A stretch of 64,000 nucleotides of DNA, from assembly GCF_013131805.1 (NCBI RefSeq), contig NZ_JABJRC010000001.1, positions 1,488,001-1,552,000 of the forward strand, given 5' to 3'. This DNA is from Kribbella sandramycini (lineage in GTDB: Bacteria; Actinomycetota; Actinomycetes; Propionibacteriales; Kribbellaceae). Under the pieces are notes generated by a model, which did not search any database, was not told the DNA's origin, and saw nothing but the letters and a program-made list of their open reading frames with translations. A program made the position numbers and the translations under genes. Below, piece after piece: positions 58,846 through 64,000 of the stretch (position 1 is the stretch's first letter; each line of letters begins with the position of its first letter).

Positions 58846-60309
58846 TCAAGACTTCGGGCCCACCTTCCAGTCCGGATGTCCCGGCATCGCGGGGAACGTG
58901 GTGCCGTAAAGCCACGAGCGCAGCAGCGGGCCGAGATCGCGGCCGGCGACCGTCGAGGCGAGCTTGATGTAGTCCTCGGTCGTGGCTGCCGAGTTGGCGT
59001 ACTTGCGGACCCAGGCGCGCTCGATCGCCTCGAAGGTCTTCGGTCCGACCGTCTGCCGCAGCGCGTAGAGCGCGAGCGCGCCGCCCTGGTAGGCGCCGGA
59101 GCTGTACGGGCGCAGATCAGCCTCCCGCCCGGTCCACGTCTTCGGGTCCGGTTCGGCGACCGGGCCGTTCTTGAGCAGGTCGTTCCCGACCTCCTCGTAG
59201 GTGCCCCGCAGACTCTTGGCCAGGTCGGTCCCCCACTTCTGGGCGGCGAAGACGCGCTCGTAGTACACCGCGTGGCCCTCGTTCAGCCACAGGTCGGACC
59301 AGTCGCGCGGCGAGACCGAGTTGCCGAACCATTCGTGGGCCACTTCGTGCAGGACGACCGCCTCGGTGCCGTTGTTCTCGAAACCCTCCTTGGTCATCGA
59401 GTCGGCGGCCATCAGGGTCAGGCCCTGCGTCTCCAGCTCGCCGCCGAGCGCCGAGACGTACGAGCCGGCCATCGAGCCCGGATACCGGCCGAGGCGCTGC
59501 TCGAGGAACCGCACCGACCGATCGAACGAGCTCAACTGCGGCTTGATGTCGGCGAGCTGCGCGGTCGGTACGGCGTACCGGAGTGGGAGACCGTGCGGAC
59601 CGGTGCTGTGGACGACGGTGAACGGGCCGACCCCGAACTGCATCAGCTCGGGCGCGATCTTCTGGGTCTCCCGGAACACGCGGGTGGTCGAGGCGCCGGA
59701 CTTGCGGACGCTCAGGAGCTTGCCGTTGGCAATCGAGTTCAGCTCGGACGGCGCGGTGACGGAAAAGGTGGCCGGGGCCTTCTGGGCCGGGTGGTCGGCG
59801 ACGGCAAGGATCCGGCGGGCGCCGGACGGCTGGCTCGCCGTCTGGATCCAGCCCTTGTACCGCTGCAGGCCGGGTGGGAACGGGTCGTTCACCGAGGCCT
59901 CGGGCAACTTGTTGCGGACGTCGACGCGGACGGTGAACCGGAGCTGTTTGCGGAGCGGCTCGGCCGGGGTGACGACCAGCTCGCCTTGTGGGGTGGTCTT
60001 CCAGGCGGCGCGGACGCCGTTCACCTGGACGCCGGTCACCGTCGGGCCGAGCAGATCGAGGTCGAAGCTGCTCAGGGTCTGTGTGGCGCGGGCGGTCAGC
60101 GTGCTGGTGCCGGTGTAGGAGGCGAGACCTCTCGGGAACCGCAGGTCGAGGCGCTGGTCGAGGACGTCGTACCCGCCGTTGCCCAGCTCCGGCCAGACCC
60201 GGTCGCCGATCCCGGCCGCGCCCGGCGTCGGCGCGGCGTGCGCGGGTGTGGTGAGGCCGGCAGTCAAGCTGGCCAGAGCAACGGTTACGGCGACGGATCT
60301 TTTCAGCAT
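58846..60309 (-). CDS. Secreted M1 family metallopeptidase
   Basis: 487 residues. Signal peptide MLKRSVAVTVALASLTAGLT followed by TPAHA. The N-terminal beta domain (YDVLDQRLDLRFPRGLASY...) precedes the gluzincin core HEVAHEWFGN (~320) with WLNEGHAVYYE as the third zinc ligand (Glu). The exopeptidase GAMEN motif is present in altered form as GGELETQG. No large C-terminal helical domain, so it is a short form. Probably trims secreted peptides; substrate unknown. Same strand as the GntR operon below, but not obviously co-transcribed. Confidence 0.92.
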   Translation of the reverse strand: MLKRSVAVTVALASLTAGLTTPAHAAPTPGAAGIGDRVWPELGNGGYDVLDQRLDLRFPRGLASYTGTSTLTARATQTLSSFDLDLLGPTVTGVQVNGVRAAWKTTPQGELVVTPAEPLRKQLRFTVRVDVRNKLPEASVNDPFPPGLQRYKGWIQTASQPSGARRILAVADHPAQKAPATFSVTAPSELNSIANGKLLSVRKSGASTTRVFRETQKIAPELMQFGVGPFTVVHSTGPHGLPLRYAVPTAQLADIKPQLSSFDRSVRFLEQRLGRYPGSMAGSYVSALGGELETQGLTLMAADSMTKEGFENNGTEAVVLHEVAHEWFGNSVSPRDWSDLWLNEGHAVYYERVFAAQKWGTDLAKSLRGTYEEVGNDLLKNGPVAEPDPKTWTGREADLRPYSSGAYQGGALALYALRQTVGPKTFEAIERAWVRKYANSAATTEDYIKLASTVAGRDLGPLLRSWLYGTTFPAMPGHPDWKVGPKS

Positions 60310-60380
60310 GCCTTGAAACTAAGGGCCTTGCGACTCCCGGACATCGGACCACGGGCGGGACCGAGCGTCATCCCAAGGTC

Positions 60381-61031
60381 TTAGGCGAGGCCGAGATCGT
60401 GCACCAGCAGGGCCAGCTTGGTCCGGTTGGGCAGCGCGAGTTTGGCCATGATGTGGGTGATGTGCACCTTGACCGTGGACTCGCTGAGCCCGAGCTCGGC
60501 GGCGACCTCGCTGTTGCTGAGCCCCTCGGCAACCTGGATCGCGACCTCGCGCTCGCGCGGGGTGAGCACGTGCAACGGGTCGTCGCCGGAGGCGGCCGGG
60601 CCGGGCGCGGGATGCGCGGTGTAGGCGCTGATCAGCCGTTTGGTGATCCGCGGGGACAGCATCGCGTCGCCGCGGGCGGCCTGCTCGACCGCCTCGACGA
60701 GGGCCCGCGGCGCGATGTCCTTCAGCAGGAAGCCGGTCGCCCCGGCCTGCAAGGCCTCGTAGACGTACTCGTCCAGGTCGAAGGTGGTCAGGACGACGAC
60801 CGGCGGCGCGTCGGGTAACGCGACCACCCGGCGGGTCACCTCGATCCCGTTCACCCCGGGCATCTGGATATCGGTCAGGACGACGTCCGGGCGGTACTTC
60901 TCGACCAGCTCGACGACCTGCGCGCCATTGGTGTCCTCGGCAACCACTTCGGCGCTGCCGCCGGCCTGCAGGATCAGGCGGATGCCGTTCCGGACGAGAC
61001 CCTCGTCGTCGAGCAGAAGTACCTTGATCAT
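60381..61031 (-). CDS. NarL/LuxR-family response regulator
   Basis: 216 residues. Receiver domain with acidic pocket LLLDDEGLVR, phospho-acceptor Asp54 in VVLTDIQMPGVNG, Thr in VVLTTFD and Lys in GFLLKDIAP. The C-terminal LuxR helix-turn-helix is LTPREREVAIQVAEGLSNSEVAAELGLSESTVKVHITHIM. Its ATG overlaps the stop of the kinase gene (ATGA), so the pair is co-translated. The target is unknown; the M1 peptidase gene follows after 71 bp on the same strand and is a candidate. Confidence 0.95.
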   Translation of the reverse strand: MIKVLLLDDEGLVRNGIRLILQAGGSAEVVAEDTNGAQVVELVEKYRPDVVLTDIQMPGVNGIEVTRRVVALPDAPPVVVLTTFDLDEYVYEALQAGATGFLLKDIAPRALVEAVEQAARGDAMLSPRITKRLISAYTAHPAPGPAASGDDPLHVLTPREREVAIQVAEGLSNSEVAAELGLSESTVKVHITHIMAKLALPNRTKLALLVHDLGLA

Positions 61032-62137
61032 TCCGTCGCCTTCGTCGGGAGTACCGCGCGGACTCTGAACACCCCGTCGTCGCTCCAGCCGGTCTGCAGC
61101 GTGCCGCCGGCCAGGCTGACGCGCTCCCGCATACCCATCAGGCCGTAGCCCGAGCCGGGCACCTCCGCGTGCAGCACGCCCCGCGGGTTGGTCACCTCGA
61201 CGACGAGCTCCTGCTCGTCGGCGGTGATCCGGACCGTCACCACCACTCCGGGCGCGTGTTTGGTCGCGTTCGTCAGGGCCTCCTGCACGACCCGGTACGC
61301 CGCGCGCCCAGCCGCCGGGTCGACGTCGGGGATCGGGTCGGGCAGCTGCAAATCGACCTTGAGCCCGGTGCCGACGGCGTCCGCGACGAGGACCGGGACG
61401 GCATCCAGGGCGGGGGCGACATGGCCCGGCTCACCGGGCAGGTCGTCCCGCAGGACCTGGAGGATGTCGCGGAGCTCGGTGAGCGCCGCCGTGCTGGTCT
61501 TGCGGATCACCTCCGCGACTTCTTCGGTCTGTTTGTCGGGCGCGGTCATCGTCAGCGCGCCGGACTGCAGGGCGATCGCGCTGACCCGGTGCGCCACGAC
61601 GTCGTGCATCTCGCGGGCGATCCGGCGGCGCTCGGCGACGACGACCCGCTCGGCGCGCAGATCCCGCTCGCGTTCGGCCTGTTCGGCGCGGTCCCGGAGC
61701 GCGACGAGGAGCGCGCGGCGCTGGTAGACCCAGAGCCCGAGCAGCGTCGGGACGAGCACGAAGAAGACGACGTACCCGACGCTGGAGCCGACCGTCGTCT
61801 CCTGCTTGCCCGGCCAGACGACGATCACCGCGCTGCCGTAGAGGAACGAGACCGCGGTCTGCCAGTGCAGACCCTTGCGGCTGGCAACGGTGTACGCCGC
61901 GATCGTCACCTGGACGCTGGGCCACCACTGGGCGATCGGCGTACTCGCCATGAACAGCAGCGGGAAGCGCCGGCGCACGATCATCGCGGTGAACGGGACG
62001 GCCACGAGCGCGAACGTGTACCAGCGCAGCTCGCGGTTGTTCGCGATTTCGAGGACGAGCCCGCTCGCGACGAGCCCGGCGAACAGGACGTCGAAGACGA
62101 GCGTCCGCCGCTTCCCGTCCCACCAGGCCAACCGCAT
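61028..62137 (-). CDS. NarL-type sensor histidine kinase
   Basis: 369 residues. An N-terminal membrane-embedded sensor with about five spans (LVFDVLFAGLVASGLVLEI through VGYVVFFVLVPTLLGLWVY) is followed by a short coiled coil, the HisKA_3 H-box ARRRIAREMHDVVAHRVSAIALQ-like segment (His ~176) and a HATPase_c domain (VVQEALTNATKHAPG, GSGYGLMGMRERVSLAGG). Very short extracellular loops suggest it senses a membrane signal. Coupled to the response regulator. Confidence 0.95.
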   Translation of the reverse strand: MRLAWWDGKRRTLVFDVLFAGLVASGLVLEIANNRELRWYTFALVAVPFTAMIVRRRFPLLFMASTPIAQWWPSVQVTIAAYTVASRKGLHWQTAVSFLYGSAVIVVWPGKQETTVGSSVGYVVFFVLVPTLLGLWVYQRRALLVALRDRAEQAERERDLRAERVVVAERRRIAREMHDVVAHRVSAIALQSGALTMTAPDKQTEEVAEVIRKTSTAALTELRDILQVLRDDLPGEPGHVAPALDAVPVLVADAVGTGLKVDLQLPDPIPDVDPAAGRAAYRVVQEALTNATKHAPGVVVTVRITADEQELVVEVTNPRGVLHAEVPGSGYGLMGMRERVSLAGGTLQTGWSDDGVFRVRAVLPTKATE

Positions 62138-62216
62138 GTCCCCACCGTAGCCCTACCGACCGACGGCCCGGGGGCTAACACTTTCGTACTAGCGCAGATT
62201 GGCCTGGTCGGCCGAT

Positions 62217-62242
62217 GCCTGGCGGGCCGGGCCGCGCCAGGC
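62217..62242 (+). promoter_or_regulatory. Hairpin just upstream of the PLDc_N-type gene
   Basis: GCCTGGCG (62217-62224) pairs with CGCCAGGC (62235-62242), 10-base loop, ending eight bases before ATG 62250. It would cover the ribosome-binding region and could control translation or be an operator in the divergent histidine-kinase spacer. Confidence 0.45.
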
Positions 62243-62249
62243 TGGTCCC

Positions 62250-62492
62250 ATGATCACTCTCGTGGCAAGCACCACCGACCAGACCTGGGGCTTCGTGGGC
62301 GGCGCCGTACTGATCGCCGCCCTCGTCGCCTACGTGCTCCTCGTCGTCGGCGCCTTCTTCAGCGCCTTGTTCTCCGCGGCGAGCGCGGGGATGAAGCTGG
62401 TCTGGATCATCTTCATCATCTGCGCGCCGTTCATCGGGAGCCTGCTCTGGTTCCTGGTCGGCAAGCGGAACTCCCAACTCGCCTACGGCTAG
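62250..62492 (+). CDS. Small PLDc_N-domain membrane protein
   Basis: 80 residues from ATG 62250. Two membrane segments: GFVGGAVLIAALVAYVLLVVG and a second with WIIFIICAPFIGSLLWFLVGK, the signature of the phospholipase D N-terminal (cardiolipin synthase-like) two-helix domain found alone in many actinobacterial small proteins. No catalytic HKD motif, so no phospholipase activity is expected; probably a regulatory or anchoring protein. Convergent with the sigma-factor partner gene (stops overlap). Confidence 0.85.
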   Translation: MITLVASTTDQTWGFVGGAVLIAALVAYVLLVVGAFFSALFSAASAGMKLVWIIFIICAPFIGSLLWFLVGKRNSQLAYG

Positions 62493-63319
62493 GGCTTCAC
62501 GAACAGGACTGCGCGCTTGGCCGAGAGCAGGGCGACGTCCTCGACCCGCCAGTTGTCGGGGACGGTGTCCTTCGCCTCGGACTGCTCGCCGACCCGGTAC
62601 TCCGCGGTCATCCCGCGCTCGCCGAGTTTGCGCAGCACGTAGGCGACGGTCTGGTTCTCGAACTCGACGCCTTCGAGCGCCTCACCCGGACCGTCCGCCT
62701 CACCCGCGCCGGAGTAACCCTCCCCCGGCTTGGCGGCGCGGCCGATGTACAGGTCGGCCTTACCGCTGTAGCCGACCGGAATCGAGAACTCCGGCGAGCA
62801 CGCCGTCCCCTGGCAGCCGGCCGGGTACTTCCCGAACCCGATCTCGTCCTCCCGGGGCCCCGGCTCGATCGATGCCGCGATCGCCTCGCCCACAACCGAC
62901 GGCGACACCGGCGACAACCGCAACGTCACGTTCAACCCCTGCGCCTTCAACTCCGCGTTGTACCGCGCCGCATCAGCCTCCGGATCAAGCACCCGCACCT
63001 TGATCACCGGCCCCTCCGTAGCAAACGCCAACGCCGGCCCCAAAGCCGCCGGCCGATCATTCCCCTCCGGCACCCGCACCAAGCTCACCGAAACCGCCGC
63101 CACAACAGCAGCCGCAACCAAAGCAGGCACCAACCGCCGCACCACAGCCCGCCGCCGCAACGGCACCACCACACCATCACTCATCTCTCGTACTTCAGGG
63201 AGTGGGGTGGCCGCGATCGCCCGCAACAACTCCCGGCGGGTTTCCGGGCGGACGGACGCCGCGGGGTCGTCGGCGCGGGTGGGGTCGAGGGTTTGGAGGA
63301 GGTCCAGGGAGGTGGTCAT
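62489..63319 (-). CDS. Single-span membrane protein partner of the ECF sigma factor
   Basis: 276 residues. A cytoplasmic N-terminus of ~60 residues (SLDLLQTLDPTRADDPAASV..., RRELLRAIAATPLPE) is followed by one membrane span (LVPALVAAAVVAAVSVSLV) and a ~190-residue extracytoplasmic domain with two Cys (GCQGTAC). The layout resembles actinobacterial sigma-associated membrane proteins (CU044_5270-type), which probably control the sigma factor, but there is no classic HxxxCxxC zinc anti-sigma motif. ATG 63319 overlaps the sigma factor stop (ATGA). Confidence 0.8.
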   Translation of the reverse strand: MTTSLDLLQTLDPTRADDPAASVRPETRRELLRAIAATPLPEVREMSDGVVVPLRRRAVVRRLVPALVAAAVVAAVSVSLVRVPEGNDRPAALGPALAFATEGPVIKVRVLDPEADAARYNAELKAQGLNVTLRLSPVSPSVVGEAIAASIEPGPREDEIGFGKYPAGCQGTACSPEFSIPVGYSGKADLYIGRAAKPGEGYSGAGEADGPGEALEGVEFENQTVAYVLRKLGERGMTAEYRVGEQSEAKDTVPDNWRVEDVALLSAKRAVLFVKP

Positions 63320-63891
63320 GAGTGGGCTCCTCGGGGGGTTTGGGTCAGGAGGTGGTCGAGGCGGCGGCGGGCTCGGTGGAGGCGGACCATGGCCGCGTTG
63401 CGGGAGCAGCCGAGGGTGGCTGCGAGTTGGGTGGTGTCGAGGCCTTCCCAGGCGACCAGGGCGAGGAGTTCGCGGTCGGGGTCGGAGAGCTGGCGGAAGA
63501 CGTCGGCGGCGTGCTGGGTCTCGACGGCGGCGGGCTCGGCGGCGACCGGGGTGGTGCGCAGGTCGTCGCGGAGGCGGTCGGCCAGGCCGTGCCGGCGGGT
63601 TTCGCCGCGCCGGTGGTTGCTGAGGACGCGGCGCGCGACGCCGTACAGCCACGGGAGGATCTGGCCGGCGGGGACCTCGTCCAGCCGGCGCCAGGCGATC
63701 AGGAACGTCTCGGCCACCAGGTCGGCCGCATCCGCGCGGATGTCGAGCCGCCGGACGAAGTACCGCAGTACGTCGTCGTGGTGGCAGGTGAAGAGGTCCT
63801 CGAAACGGGCCAGGCGCGGGCCGGCGGGAGGCTCGATCACTCGGTCGGCCTCCCCCGGCCCCACCCGGGCCCTCGTCAGCAAGTGCGTCAT
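63316..63891 (-). CDS. ECF-family RNA polymerase sigma factor
   Basis: 191 residues. Region 2 is ARFEDLFTCHHDDVLRYFVRRL...AADLVAETFLIAWRRLDEVP, with the -10-recognition WLYGVARRVLSNHRR. Region 4 is LSDPDRELLALVAWEGLDTTQLAATLGCSRNAAMVRLHRARRRLDHLL. The first ~25 residues are variable and a later start is possible. Co-translated with a membrane partner that likely gates its activity. No signature of its regulon is visible in the window. Confidence 0.93.
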   Translation of the reverse strand: MTHLLTRARVGPGEADRVIEPPAGPRLARFEDLFTCHHDDVLRYFVRRLDIRADAADLVAETFLIAWRRLDEVPAGQILPWLYGVARRVLSNHRRGETRRHGLADRLRDDLRTTPVAAEPAAVETQHAADVFRQLSDPDRELLALVAWEGLDTTQLAATLGCSRNAAMVRLHRARRRLDHLLTQTPRGAHS

Positions 63892-63926
63892 ACCCCGTAC
63901 ATGTCCGGGGCGGACGGCTTCTTACC

Positions 63927-64000
63927 TCAAGGATTCACGACGATCGGGGCACCACCGGAGACCAGCGCCCAGTCGCCGGTGTGGAACGCGGCCGGGTCGA
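63927..64000 (-). CDS. C-terminal fragment of an unidentified minus-strand gene
   Basis: The last 74 bases encode, on the minus strand, a frame ending AAFHTGDWALVSGGAPIVVN plus Pro and a TGA stop (63929-63927). The gene continues beyond the window. The codon bias fits a real gene and the 35-bp gap to the sigma-factor start is normal, but too little is present to assign a family. Confidence 0.5.
   Translation of the reverse strand, partial: DPAAFHTGDWALVSGGAPIVVNP

Noticed and set aside
1..64000. CRISPR array, tRNA, rRNA or riboswitch classes other than the ileS leader
   Set aside because: No regularly spaced repeats, no tRNA cloverleaf or conserved rRNA sequence was found by eye; tRNAscan and Infernal runs would be decisive.

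Overview
The window is high-GC DNA with many GTG starts, many 1-4 bp stop/start overlaps (ATGA, GTGA, TGATG) and families typical of Actinobacteria: a clpS-DUF2017 pair divergent from nicotinate phosphoribosyltransferase, SARP/AfsR-type regulators and several FadR-type GntR regulators. It looks like a soil actinomycete of the Kribbella/Nocardioidaceae kind. That placement is inferred from gene content and style and has not been searched. I see no rRNA, tRNA, CRISPR array or insertion sequence.

Layout. 1-5.4 kb: 3'-truncated ileS (minus) with a long, strongly structured leader, then DUF2017, clpS and divergent pncB. 5.4-12.5 kb: a polyamine-type ABC importer (two permeases, lipoprotein, ATPase) in one operon with a gamma-aminobutyraldehyde-type dehydrogenase, facing a FadR-type regulator and a soluble Cache-domain protein. 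12.5-20 kb: alditol oxidase, secreted protein, YdcF, TauE/SafE permease, FadR-type regulator, MatC-like dicarboxylate carrier and a fused AccD-AccA carboxyltransferase, then an alpha/beta-hydrolase remnant. 20.2-23.4 kb (minus): a compact RiPP-like operon. It has a 39-residue Cys-containing precursor (too short for routine ORF calling), an E1/ThiF-like adenylating enzyme with an N-terminal PqqD-like region, an M50-like membrane metalloprotease with its own PqqD-like N-terminus, and a DUF3105 protein. A stem-loop with a GNRA tetraloop separates the precursor from its enzymes. This is my leading candidate for an undescribed system.

23.4-32.4 kb: aldo/keto reductase and AraC regulator, then a seven-gene operon that I recognise as an ebo/EDB-type cluster (EboA, EboB TatD hydrolase, EboC UbiA prenyltransferase, EboE, EboF). 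An inositol-3-phosphate-synthase-like enzyme and an extra TIM-barrel isomerase sit where other ebo clusters carry a dehydroquinate-synthase-like protein. 32.5-47.8 kb: a very large secreted LamG-domain protein followed by an RHS/YD-repeat protein, converging on two tandem SARP-NB-ARC-TPR regulators.

48-64 kb: GH92 mannosidase, HutD, GNAT, a DxD glycosyltransferase-like protein coupled to an HTH protein with an array of TACACCCG repeats upstream, a small membrane protein, a possible upstream peptide and nicotinamidase (pncA). Then follow a GntR-creatininase-esterase-AbgT operon, an M1 metallopeptidase, a NarL-type two-component system, a PLDc_N-type membrane protein, and an ECF sigma factor with a membrane partner. 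The last 74 bp hold the C-terminus of another minus-strand gene.
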